From Desulfovibrionaceae bacterium (lineage in GTDB: Bacteria; Desulfobacterota; Desulfovibrionia; Desulfovibrionales; Desulfovibrionaceae), in assembly GCA_019421865.1 (NCBI GenBank), contig JAHZEL010000006.1, positions 60,800 through 124,799 on the forward strand: a DNA stretch of 64,000 bases, written 5' to 3'. Shown one piece after another: positions 43,302-52,129 of the stretch. The translations under genes and the position numbers were made by a program. The notes below the pieces were generated by a model. It worked only from the letters and a program-made list of their open reading frames with translations, was not told the origin of the DNA and did not search any database. Numbering within the stretch: the first letter of the stretch is position 1; the number at the start of each line of letters is the position of its first letter.

Positions 43302-46205
43302 ATGAACAGTCATGGATTCACCCTTGTCAGGGAAGAGGAACTGCGCGAGGTCGGCGGACGTGTCCGTCTCTGGAAGCACGATGTCACCGGCGCGGAACTT
43401 TTGTCCATCTGCAACGGCGATGAAAACAAGTCCTTCGGCGTAAGCTTCCGCACGCCGCCCAAGGATTCCACGGGCGTGGCCCATATTCTTGAACATTCCG
43501 TGCTCTGCGGCTCCGACAGGTATCCGGTGAAGGAACCCTTCGTGGAGCTTTTGAAGAGTTCGCTTCAGACCTTCCTCAACGCGCTTACCTTCCCGGATAA
43601 GACCTGCTATCCGGTGGCGAGCTGCAATCTTCAGGACTTCTACAACCTTATCGACGTGTATCTCGACGCAGTGTTCCATCCCCGCATTGATGAGAACGTG
43701 CTGCGTCAGGAAGGCTGGCATATCGAAACCGACGGCTCCGACGCTCCCTGGCAGTTCAAGGGCGTGGTGTTCAACGAAATGAAGGGCGTGTATTCCTCCC
43801 CGGACTCCGTGCTCATGGAGGAGTGCCAGCACGCCGTGTTCCCGGACATGCTCTACAGCCTTGATTCCGGCGGCGATCCTGCCGTGATTCCGTCTCTTAC
43901 CTTCGAGGCCTTCCGGGAGTTCCATGCGAGCTATTATCATCCGTCCAATGCGCGTTTCTTCTTCTGGGGCGATGATCCCGAAGACGCCCGTCTGGAACGC
44001 ATAGCCGCGGTGCTTGCGCCCTATGAAAAGCGTGAGGTTTCTTCCGAAGTGCCGCTTCAGCCCCGCCTTTCCTCGCCCCGTCTTCTCGAGGTTCCCTATG
44101 CCGCGTCCGAAGGCGAGGATGCGGACAAGGCGCATGTAGCCGTGAACTGGCTTCTGTGCGAAACGAAGGATACCGAGGAAATGTTCGTGCTCAACATGCT
44201 TGAGCACATCATTGCCGGTCTTCCCGGATCGCCTCTGCGCAAGGCGCTCATGGATTCCGGTCTGGGCGAGGACATTTCCGGCTGCGGTCTTGAAGGCGAT
44301 CTTCGTCAGTCCTATTTCTCCATGGGCCTGCGCTCCATCGACGCTGAGGATGCTTCCGAAGTGGAACGCCTCATGATGGATACGCTTGCCGATCTGGCGG
44401 AGAACGGCGTACCCGCTCCTGCCGTGGAGGCTGCGCTGAATTCTCTGGAGTTCATGCTGCGCGAAAACAATACCGGCTCCTTCCCGAGAGGACTGGCCGC
44501 CATGTTCCGGAGTCTCTCCGACTGGCTGTACGACGGCGATGCCTTTGCTCCTCTTGCGTGGGAAAAGCCGCTTGCGTCCATCAAGAGCCGCCTGGCCTCC
44601 GGGGAAAAGGTGTTTGAAAACGCCATCCGCCGCTGGTTCCTGGATAATGCCCACCGCGTTACGGTGCTGCTTGTGCCTGATGCCGGTCTGGCCGCCGCAA
44701 GACAGGCTGCTGAAGACGCGAAGCTGGCCGCCATGCGCAGCAGCATGAGCGAAGAGGAGCGTGCCGAAGTGGCGGCGATAGCTGCCGAGCTCAGAGCCGC
44801 ACAGCAGAAGCCGGATTCTCCGGAAGCTCTGGATACCATTCCGAGCCTCGGCAAGCAGGATCTGCCCGCTGAAAATGCGCTCATCGCCTGTGCCGTGGAC
44901 AGCAGGGATGGACTGGATGTCGTGACGCATGAGCTGGATACCACAGGTATTCTCTATGCCCGGCTGGCTTTTGATCTTTCCGCCGTTCCCCCGCATCTTC
45001 TGCCGCTCACGCCCCTCTATGCCCGCGCGCTGACGGAACTCGGCACGAAGCGCAGCGACTATGTGAAGCTCGGCTTTGAGATTTCCGCGCATACCGGCAG
45101 CCTCGGCGCGGGAGCCGTGGTGCTGCCGCGCATCGAAGACGCTTCCCCGGTGACCTTCCTTTCCCTGTCCGGCAAGTGCACGGCGGACAAGGTGGAGCGC
45201 ATGACGGCGCTGATGGAGGAAATTCTTTCCGAGCCTGACTTCGACAATCAGGAGCGTTTCATGCAGATGGCCCTCGAGGAGAAGGCCCGCATGGAACAGG
45301 CCGCCGTGCCTTCGGGGCATACGCTGGTCAATACCCGACTGAACGGCAGACTGTCGCTGGTCGGCCGCATTTCCGAGGAAATGAACGGCGTGAACGCGCT
45401 CTTCTATGTGCGCGAACTCATCCGCCGGCTGGAGAAGGACTGGGAATCCGTTCGCGGGGAACTGTGCGCCCTGCATGAACGCATTATCCGGCGCGACGCA
45501 TTGAAGCTTGATCTTACGGCGGACGGCGCGCTTCTCGACGCGGCACGCGCTCCTCTGGAAAAGCTGGCGCATGCCCTTCCTTCCCGCGAGTTTGCTCCCT
45601 GCGCATTCGAGCTGCCCGACCTGCCCGGCGCAGAGCTTCTGAGCATTCCTGCTCAGGTGAACTATGTGGGCCTTGGTCTGAGCCTGAAGGATACCGGCTA
45701 TCGCTACAGCGGTTCTCAGGCCGTTATTCTTCGTCATCTGCGCATGGGCTATCTGTGGGATCGCGTCCGCGTGCAGGGCGGAGCCTACGGCTGCTTTGCC
45801 CGGTACGGACGGGCTACCGGCGCCTTCACCTTTGCCTCGTACCGCGATCCCAACGTGGAGAACACGTTGCGCGTGTATCGTGAGACGGCCGATTACCTCG
45901 GTAACCTGTCTCTGTCCGAGGCCGACATTACCCGCGCGGTGGTGGGAGCCATCGGCGATGTGGATACCTACATGCTGCCCGGAGCCAAGGGCGCGACTTC
46001 GTTCTCCCGTCTGATGACCGGCGAGACGGATGAGCAGCGTCAGCGCATTCGCGAGGAAATTCTTTCCACGCGTCTTTCCGATTTCCATGATTTTGCTCCC
46101 TATCTTGCGGCCGCGCTTGAAAAGGCCGTTCCCTGCGTACTCGGCGGAGCCGACGCCGAGGCTCTGGCCGATGCCGAAGGCTGGACCAGAACCCGGGTGC
46201 TGTAG
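43302..46205 (+). CDS. M16C (PreP/presequence-protease-like) metallopeptidase
   Basis: 967 residues, two homologous M16 halves typical of the M16C family. Inverted zinc motif HILEH (His61, Glu64, His65) in STGVAHILEHSVLCGSDRYP and PFVELLKSSLQTFLNALTFPDKT. No signal peptide, so probably cytoplasmic; family members degrade short peptides in a closed chamber. It heads a likely operon with the TPR protein (26-bp gap) and the kinase-like protein (15-bp gap). Confidence 0.95.
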   Translation: MNSHGFTLVREEELREVGGRVRLWKHDVTGAELLSICNGDENKSFGVSFRTPPKDSTGVAHILEHSVLCGSDRYPVKEPFVELLKSSLQTFLNALTFPDKTCYPVASCNLQDFYNLIDVYLDAVFHPRIDENVLRQEGWHIETDGSDAPWQFKGVVFNEMKGVYSSPDSVLMEECQHAVFPDMLYSLDSGGDPAVIPSLTFEAFREFHASYYHPSNARFFFWGDDPEDARLERIAAVLAPYEKREVSSEVPLQPRLSSPRLLEVPYAASEGEDADKAHVAVNWLLCETKDTEEMFVLNMLEHIIAGLPGSPLRKALMDSGLGEDISGCGLEGDLRQSYFSMGLRSIDAEDASEVERLMMDTLADLAENGVPAPAVEAALNSLEFMLRENNTGSFPRGLAAMFRSLSDWLYDGDAFAPLAWEKPLASIKSRLASGEKVFENAIRRWFLDNAHRVTVLLVPDAGLAAARQAAEDAKLAAMRSSMSEEERAEVAAIAAELRAAQQKPDSPEALDTIPSLGKQDLPAENALIACAVDSRDGLDVVTHELDTTGILYARLAFDLSAVPPHLLPLTPLYARALTELGTKRSDYVKLGFEISAHTGSLGAGAVVLPRIEDASPVTFLSLSGKCTADKVERMTALMEEILSEPDFDNQERFMQMALEEKARMEQAAVPSGHTLVNTRLNGRLSLVGRISEEMNGVNALFYVRELIRRLEKDWESVRGELCALHERIIRRDALKLDLTADGALLDAARAPLEKLAHALPSREFAPCAFELPDLPGAELLSIPAQVNYVGLGLSLKDTGYRYSGSQAVILRHLRMGYLWDRVRVQGGAYGCFARYGRATGAFTFASYRDPNVENTLRVYRETADYLGNLSLSEADITRAVVGAIGDVDTYMLPGAKGATSFSRLMTGETDEQRQRIREEILSTRLSDFHDFAPYLAAALEKAVPCVLGGADAEALADAEGWTRTRVL

Positions 46206-46231
46206 AAGCCGGAGCGCAGGAGGAAGACATC

Positions 46232-47065
46232 ATGAAAAATGAAAAGACGCGCGGCACCATGCTGACCAGCTCGGCCGTCATTCTGTGCCTCGCCACCTTT
46301 GCCGCCGGTTTCGTGAGCGGCAGCGTGGTGGCGGAACACCGCTCCGGAGGCAGCGTGACGGCTCCCGTGGCGGATACGGCTCCGGTTTCGTCTCCGGTCG
46401 TGTCGAACGAGCAGGGACAGGCGGAACATATACGCCATCTCCGCGAGGAGGCCCTGAACTCTCCCGACAACGCGGATCTGTGGACCAATCTCGGCAATGC
46501 CTGCTACGACGCCGGAGATCCCGACGGCGCCATCGAAGCCTATACGCATTCCCTGTCGCTTGTTCCCGGCAATGCCGACGTGCGTACCGACATGGGGAAC
46601 ATGTACCGGATGAAGGGCATGCCTGAACAGGCTGTGGCCTGCTATGAGCAGGCGATCGCCGATCATCCCGGCCACAGAAACGCCGTGTTCAACAAGGGCG
46701 TGACGCTGATGCTGGATCTTGAGCAGCCCGAGCAGGCCGTGGCCTTCTGGAATTCCGTGCTTGCCGCTCAGCCCGACTTCACGCTGTCGAGCGGCATTCA
46801 GCTCAGGCAGGCTATGCCCGAAGTGGTGTCGGACGCCGCCATTCAGCTGGAGGCGCACGGCCGCAAGGATGCCGCGCTCCGTGCCTACGGCGAAGCGCTG
46901 AAGATTGACGATTCCTATGCTCCGGCTCTGGTGCATCGCGCCTGGCTTCTGGAAAACATGGGGCGTGCCGATGAGGCACAGCCTCTGTGGAAGCGTGTTG
47001 TCGAACTTTATCCTGATGCCACGGATCCTGCGGGGAATCCTGTCCGGGATCGTATCAAGAAGTAA
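46232..47065 (+). CDS. Membrane-anchored TPR protein
   Basis: 277 residues. An N-terminal hydrophobic segment (about 10-32) anchors it with the rest outside. At least three TPR units: LWTNLGNACYDAGDPDGAIEAY, ADVRTDMGNMYRMKGMPEQAVACYEQAI, and YAPALVHRAWLLENMGRADEAQPLW. TPR domains mediate protein contacts. SD GCAGGAGGAAG upstream. Position between an M16 peptidase and a large sensor-like protein suggests a shared process, but the partner is unknown. Confidence 0.85.
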   Translation: MKNEKTRGTMLTSSAVILCLATFAAGFVSGSVVAEHRSGGSVTAPVADTAPVSSPVVSNEQGQAEHIRHLREEALNSPDNADLWTNLGNACYDAGDPDGAIEAYTHSLSLVPGNADVRTDMGNMYRMKGMPEQAVACYEQAIADHPGHRNAVFNKGVTLMLDLEQPEQAVAFWNSVLAAQPDFTLSSGIQLRQAMPEVVSDAAIQLEAHGRKDAALRAYGEALKIDDSYAPALVHRAWLLENMGRADEAQPLWKRVVELYPDATDPAGNPVRDRIKK

Positions 47066-47080
47066 TCATACAGGATTGCC

Positions 47081-50000
47081 ATGCTTCGGTTTTCCTTTTC
47101 TTTTGTTCGCATCGTCATGTCGGTTGCGATGCTCTGTACGTTCCTCGGCTTCCCGCTTCCGCTTCTTGCGGAAACGGCGGAGCAGAGCGTCGTCATTGCC
47201 GCGCCTGCGCCCTCGGTGACTGTTCCTGATCCCGTGACCATCCGGGCGGAACCGCAGCCTCAGGCGCCTCCGCCTGCGGACAGGCGTTCTTCGGCCTCCA
47301 GACTCGGCGTGCGTTCCGTGCTTTCCATGCTTGCGGATCCGGAGGGGCGCCTCGATCAGGCGGGGGCGGTCGAACGTCTCGATCGTTTTGTTCCCTATAC
47401 CGTCGAGATTCTGTCGAAGACTCCGGGCCCTCTCTGGCTGCATCTGGACCTTGCCGATGTGAAGGATGAGTCGCCGCATACGCTGTGGCTTGATCTCGGT
47501 ACGCAGATTCCTTCCGGAGTGTCCGTATGGCTGTCCGCCGACGGATGGAACTGGGAGTCGGTGAAGGCGGCTTCTCCGGGATTGTATGATCTGCTTCCCG
47601 CCGGAAGACGGGGGCAGGTGCTCATTCGCCTGGACGGGCTTCCCGGTCTGTGGTTCCGCCCGGCGCTGAGCGATCCGTCGACGGTGATGACCTCTCCCGA
47701 ACGTCTCGGCTGGCTGCTGTCTCTGGCGGCGCTGGCCGTGCTCGGCGCGCTTTCGATTCTGCTCAGCATGACGGAGCGGAGCGAAGGGCGTTTCTGGACA
47801 GGCGTTCTGGCGCTCGCCGCCCTGGTGCAGATTCTTTGGGGCGTGCCGTCCATGCCTTCAGGAGGCATGGGAACGGGCGCGTTCCCCGGTATGTTTGCCG
47901 CAGGCGTGGCGCTGTTCATGCTGCCTCACGCCGGGCGTGTGGTCATGCACACGCGCGAGACGTCGCCGTTTGTGGATACGCTTTTTCTTCTTTTCGCTCT
48001 GCCGGGCGCCTGTGCCGCCATTGTGCCTCTTCTGCCCGGCATGGCATGGACGGTGCGCCTGCTGCCCTTGTGGCCTCTGGCGGCCGTGCTCTGTCTGATT
48101 CCTTCCGTCGTGCTTCTTTTCCGCGGCGTGCGGGGAAGCGGTTCCTTCACGCTGGCCTGCCTTTTCATGGGCGGCGGCGCTGCCGTATCCCTGTGGGGGC
48201 TGCTGCATGGTCTGGAAGGCTCCTGGTGGAGTCTTGCCGTCCAGGCGGGGCAGGCTGCAGGCGTTTTGTTCCTGTCTTCGGCGGCGCCGTACAGGGCGGA
48301 ACGCAGAGTGGAAACGCAGGAGTCCGTGCTCGATATCGTTCCGCGCAGGGCTACGGAAAGCAGAACCAACACCTATAAGGACAACAGCCTTGCCGCGCTG
48401 CGTCGCGCGTTCCGTGGCACCGTGGAAGAGCTGTTCGAGGAGGCCTGCCGCCTCGATCTTGCGCTTTCCCGGGCCGGCGTGGACAAGGAAAAGGTGGACA
48501 TCATGACCCATGCCGACGGCATGGTGGCCGCTGCCCGCAGGCTTTCGGAAGCGGCGCTTGATCTTCCGGCGGAAGCCTCTCTTCCCGAAGCTTCCCGGCA
48601 GGTGTTCGAGCTTCGTCAGGTCATCCAGCAGGCTTTTGCCTCCGTGTTCGACGAAGCCGAGAAAAAAGGGCTGGGCCTGTCGTGGTATGTGGCTCCTCAG
48701 CTGGGGCAGAAGTTCAGGGGCGACGTGTCCCGCCTGACGGCACTGCTTTCCCTGCTGCTGGCCGACGCCGTGCGGGCCTCGAACCGCGGCGCTGTCAGCC
48801 TGCATGTGCGGCGCTCTTCTTCCAGCACGCATCCGGGACATCTGCAGTTCACCGTGATCGACAACGGCGAAGGGCTTCCGCCTCGGGGGCGTCAGAGCAT
48901 GCTGCTTTCCCGGGCATGGGAACTGGCCAGCGCTCACGGCGGCGACTTCTTCATGGACAGTACGCCGCAGGGCATGGCGCTTTCCTTCAGCATGGAGTGC
49001 ACGGTCATGGAACCTGACGGCGTGACGGAGCGCATTCTGCCCCCGTCCGACGCTCAGGAGTCCCAGAGCGGCGTTTCTCCCGTCATTCTGGCTTCGGCGG
49101 ATGCGCTGAACCGGCAGATGTACGCGCACTATCTTTCCGACATGGGCTTTACGCTCTGGGAGGCCCGGGATGCCGAGGAAGCCGCGGCTCTGTATGTTTC
49201 CGCTCCGGCTTCTCTGGTGATTTTCGACGGAAGTCTCCGGGAGGAGGACATGGTGCAGGGCCTTGCCGCCATACGCATGTTCGAGGGCGAACAGGCGCTT
49301 GCCGCAGTTCCCTTCCTTCTGCTGGCCCGCGATGACGCGCAGGCCGAGCGCATGGCCAAGGCCGGATGCGACGAATCGATTCTTCTGCCCGTGGTTCGCA
49401 AGGATCTGCGGGCTCTGGCGCGCTGGCTTATTTCTCCTTCCGGGCCCAGACCCGTGCTGAGTTCTCAGCGCATCACGCTCGCGGCTGTACTGGCCGGGGC
49501 GCATTCCGGCTCGGTGCGCATGCAGCCCAAGACCTCGCGCAAAACGGCGGTACAGGAAAAGGCTGATGCGGCCATTGCCAGAACGGAAGAGAGGAAGAAC
49601 GTCTCCGCTTCGGAGCCGCTGCCTGAAGAAGCGGCGCAAAACGGCGCGCTCAGTATGGACGCTGCCCTTGCGGATGCGGAGAAAAAGGAACGCGGCTGGC
49701 TGTCTTCGCTGTTCCGCTCCCATGAAAAGGGCGGAAAGCCCCTTGATGTGGTCGGCGATGATGCGGTCACCGGCGGCGCGGCGGAAGAGACTTCTGTTTT
49801 GGAAGCGGAGCCCGTGCAGTCGGAGACTTCGCCGGTTGCAGGACAGGAGGTCGTGGAGCTTTCCTCGGAACACATTCTGGTGGAGGAGAGCGGCGTTCAG
49901 GAACTCACGCAGGATAAAATCGTGCTGCCTGAGGATGATGGCACCGCGGACGACAGTCTGATCGATCTGGATCCGGCGCTCATCCGACCGGAGGAGGAAG

Positions 50001-50308
50001 AGGAGCGGAACGCTCCGGAGCCTTCCGAAAGCGAAGAGGCTTCCGGCGGAGAAGAGGACGGAACGCTCATGGATCTTCCGCTTGCCGGCATGACGGAAAG
50101 GCTGAACGGCATTTCCGATGCGCTGATCCGGGGCGATGTGCAGGCCATCCGTGGCGGAGCCAGAGAGCTTTCCGCCATTGCGGACAGATACGGCATGCAT
50201 ACGCTGGCCGACATGGCCCGCTGCTTCCGTGCGGCGTGGGAGGAAGGCGACGTTGAGGCCGCCGCGCAGATCGTGGAAGAAATGAGGGCCGAGATTGCCA
50301 GATTGTAA
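47081..50308 (+). CDS. Hybrid histidine-kinase-like protein with degenerate catalytic motifs
   Basis: 1075 residues. A signal peptide (about 1-31), periplasmic beta-rich domain resembling 7TMR-DISM extracellular domains (to about 200), seven membrane helices (about 208-405), a kinase-like region, a receiver-like domain (about 667-790), a long acidic linker and a C-terminal helical HPt-like domain (about 1005-1075). The histidine-kinase dimerisation region (LRRAFRGTVEELFEEACR) has no H-box His. The ATP lobe has DNGEG (594-598) but the N-box Asn is Asp562. The receiver keeps the phospho-Asp (Asp716, LVIFDGS) but lacks the conserved Lys. In the HPt-like tail the site of the phospho-His reads GGARELS. 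Likely a signalling scaffold or pseudokinase. Confidence 0.75.
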   Translation: MLRFSFSFVRIVMSVAMLCTFLGFPLPLLAETAEQSVVIAAPAPSVTVPDPVTIRAEPQPQAPPPADRRSSASRLGVRSVLSMLADPEGRLDQAGAVERLDRFVPYTVEILSKTPGPLWLHLDLADVKDESPHTLWLDLGTQIPSGVSVWLSADGWNWESVKAASPGLYDLLPAGRRGQVLIRLDGLPGLWFRPALSDPSTVMTSPERLGWLLSLAALAVLGALSILLSMTERSEGRFWTGVLALAALVQILWGVPSMPSGGMGTGAFPGMFAAGVALFMLPHAGRVVMHTRETSPFVDTLFLLFALPGACAAIVPLLPGMAWTVRLLPLWPLAAVLCLIPSVVLLFRGVRGSGSFTLACLFMGGGAAVSLWGLLHGLEGSWWSLAVQAGQAAGVLFLSSAAPYRAERRVETQESVLDIVPRRATESRTNTYKDNSLAALRRAFRGTVEELFEEACRLDLALSRAGVDKEKVDIMTHADGMVAAARRLSEAALDLPAEASLPEASRQVFELRQVIQQAFASVFDEAEKKGLGLSWYVAPQLGQKFRGDVSRLTALLSLLLADAVRASNRGAVSLHVRRSSSSTHPGHLQFTVIDNGEGLPPRGRQSMLLSRAWELASAHGGDFFMDSTPQGMALSFSMECTVMEPDGVTERILPPSDAQESQSGVSPVILASADALNRQMYAHYLSDMGFTLWEARDAEEAAALYVSAPASLVIFDGSLREEDMVQGLAAIRMFEGEQALAAVPFLLLARDDAQAERMAKAGCDESILLPVVRKDLRALARWLISPSGPRPVLSSQRITLAAVLAGAHSGSVRMQPKTSRKTAVQEKADAAIARTEERKNVSASEPLPEEAAQNGALSMDAALADAEKKERGWLSSLFRSHEKGGKPLDVVGDDAVTGGAAEETSVLEAEPVQSETSPVAGQEVVELSSEHILVEESGVQELTQDKIVLPEDDGTADDSLIDLDPALIRPEEEEERNAPEPSESEEASGGEEDGTLMDLPLAGMTERLNGISDALIRGDVQAIRGGARELSAIADRYGMHTLADMARCFRAAWEEGDVEAAAQIVEEMRAEIARL

Positions 50309-50429
50309 CCAGAATGAGGAGTCCTGTTTTTTTATTTGCATGAGCGCTTGCAACTTTTGTTGAAAGAACTTATGTTAAAGCCATGTTTAGGCGGCATTCC
50401 GCCTCGGACAAAGAAACATAGGAGGCAAT

Positions 50430-50903
50430 ATGCCAAAGCTGCAGAAGATTATATGTGCATTGGACCTTTCCGAGCACAGCAAGACAGTGGCAGAGTACGC
50501 ATGCATGCTTGCCAAGGCGATGAATGCCAGCATCGTAGCCGTTTATGCAGCTCCTACGCTGACGCAGTACACGGGCTTCCATGTCCCCCCGAACACCATC
50601 GACAGCTTTGTGGGCGAGATCGTTTCCGGTGCGGAGAAGGCCATGGCTCAGTTTGTCTCTGAAAACTTCGAAGGTGTGGAAACCAAGGCTGAGGTCGTGG
50701 TCGGCTACGCCGCCGAGGAAATTCTTGAAATCGCCGCCAAGGAAGAAGCGGACATGATTGTCATGGGCACTCACGGTCGCAAGGGCATTGACCGGATTCT
50801 TTTCGGTTCCGTGGCCGAACGTGTCGTCAAGAATTCGCATCTGCCCGTTCTTACCATTCGTCCTTCCGATAACTATACCGGCGGCGCAATGTATAAGGAC
50901 TAA
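50430..50903 (+). CDS. Universal stress protein (UspA family)
   Basis: 157 residues. KIICALDLSEHSKTVAEYACMLAK start, and the ATP-binding MGTHGRKGIDRILFGSVAERVVKNSHLPVLTIRP near the end, so an ATP-binding UspA. Small Usp proteins respond to stress and bind ATP. SD ATAGGAGG upstream. Stand-alone with its own terminator. Its C-terminal DNYTGGAMYKD is not a known motif. Confidence 0.95.
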   Translation: MPKLQKIICALDLSEHSKTVAEYACMLAKAMNASIVAVYAAPTLTQYTGFHVPPNTIDSFVGEIVSGAEKAMAQFVSENFEGVETKAEVVVGYAAEEILEIAAKEEADMIVMGTHGRKGIDRILFGSVAERVVKNSHLPVLTIRPSDNYTGGAMYKD

Positions 50904-50934
50904 TGCTTCTTCTTTGTGATATGATCTGAAGTCG

Positions 50935-50980
50935 GGGGCTTTCCTTTACGGCATTGTCCGGGAAGGAAAGCCCCTTTTGT
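50935..50980 (+). terminator. Rho-independent terminator after the Usp gene
   Basis: GGGGCTTTCCTT pairs with AAGGAAAGCCCC around a 16-base loop, then TTTTGTT. Confidence 0.9.
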
Positions 50981-51009
50981 TCGTAAAAATCCCCTTTCAG
51001 GTGAGCTTC

Positions 51010-52128
51010 ATGAGTCTTCCCTTCACGTCATTCAACGATGTCCGCCCTGAAGTGGCGGCTTTCGAATCCTATGAACCCGGCCTCAGCATTGCGGAAATCG
51101 CCGAACGCTACGGACTTTCCCGGGTCATCAAGATGGCCAGCAATGAAAATCCGCTGGGCGTGTCTCCTTGCGTGCGCGATGTCATTGCCTCCTGCGCGTC
51201 CGAGGCCTTCCGTTATCCTCAGTCGGGCAATCCGAGGCTGGTGAAGGCTCTGGCCGCCTTTTACGGCGTTGATGCCAAGCGTATTTTCGTGGGCAACGGC
51301 TCCGACGAAGTCATTGATCTTCTGTTCCGCGTGCGTGCCGTTCCCGGAGTGCACAATGCCGTGGTGTTCCGCCCCTGTTTCGGGCTTTATCCCACGCAGG
51401 CCCGCATGGCGGGTGTGGAACTGCGTCAGGCGCCGCTCCGTCCTGATTTTTCCTTCGACTTCGACGGGCTCCTGAAGCTTGTGGATGAAAATACCACGCT
51501 TGTCATCGTCACGTCGCCGGACAATCCCTCCGGCCGTCTGGCTTCGCCGGACGACCTGGAAGCGCTGGCCCGGGCGCTGCCTCCGGCCTGTCTGCTCGTT
51601 GTGGACGAGGCCTATATCGAGTTCGCCGGAGAGGATCATTCTCTGCTTCCGAGACTGGGCAATCTGCCCAACGTGGCCCTCATGCGTACCTTTTCCAAGG
51701 TGTACGGTCTGGCCGGACTGCGCATAGGCTATGCCATTCTGCCTCCGGCTATTGCCGACTACATGTGGCGGGTGCGGCTGCCGTTTTCCCTCAATATCCT
51801 GGCCGAAGAGGCCGCGCTGGCCGCTCTTGCGGACGCGTCGTTCCGTGAACGCACCGTGGAGCTGGTCAGACGCGGGCGTGAACGCCTGACCGAAGGCCTT
51901 CGTGCGCTGGGCTGCGAAGTGACGCCCAGCATGTCGAATTTCCTCATGTTCCGTCTGCCTGAGGGATCGTTGACGGCGCGGGAACTGCACGGCGAGCTTC
52001 TGAAGCGGGGCATCATCATTCGTGCGCTTGGAAGCTATCATCTGCCGGAATGGTTGCGTGTGAGCGTGGGAACCGATGAAGAAAACGAACTTTTCCTCCG
52101 CCAGGTGCGGGACATTCTGGGAGCATGA
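51010..52128 (+). CDS. hisC: Histidinol-phosphate aminotransferase
   Basis: 372 residues, fold-type I PLP aminotransferase. The PLP-binding Lys is in TFSKVYGLAGLRIGYA, the N-terminal MASNENPLGVSP binds the cofactor phosphate area, and VDEAYIEFA holds the cofactor-ring Asp. It converts histidinol phosphate to imidazole acetol phosphate in histidine synthesis. ATG 51010 has CAGGTGAGC upstream; an in-frame start at 50977 would overlap the Usp terminator. cmk follows directly. Confidence 0.93.
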   Translation: MSLPFTSFNDVRPEVAAFESYEPGLSIAEIAERYGLSRVIKMASNENPLGVSPCVRDVIASCASEAFRYPQSGNPRLVKALAAFYGVDAKRIFVGNGSDEVIDLLFRVRAVPGVHNAVVFRPCFGLYPTQARMAGVELRQAPLRPDFSFDFDGLLKLVDENTTLVIVTSPDNPSGRLASPDDLEALARALPPACLLVVDEAYIEFAGEDHSLLPRLGNLPNVALMRTFSKVYGLAGLRIGYAILPPAIADYMWRVRLPFSLNILAEEAALAALADASFRERTVELVRRGRERLTEGLRALGCEVTPSMSNFLMFRLPEGSLTARELHGELLKRGIIIRALGSYHLPEWLRVSVGTDEENELFLRQVRDILGA

Positions 52129-52129
52129 C

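Noticed and set aside
42969..46088. A 1039-codon open frame antisense to the M16 peptidase gene
   Set aside because: The translation is His/Gly/Arg-rich with no domain and arises from codon bias of the sense gene; no ribosome binding site.
47858..50353. An 831-codon open frame antisense to the kinase-like gene
   Set aside because: Same reason: shadow of a high-GC gene with no recognisable domain.
50345..50365. A sigma-54 promoter before the universal stress protein gene
   Set aside because: TTGCATG and TTGCA are present, but GG and GC spacing is wrong.
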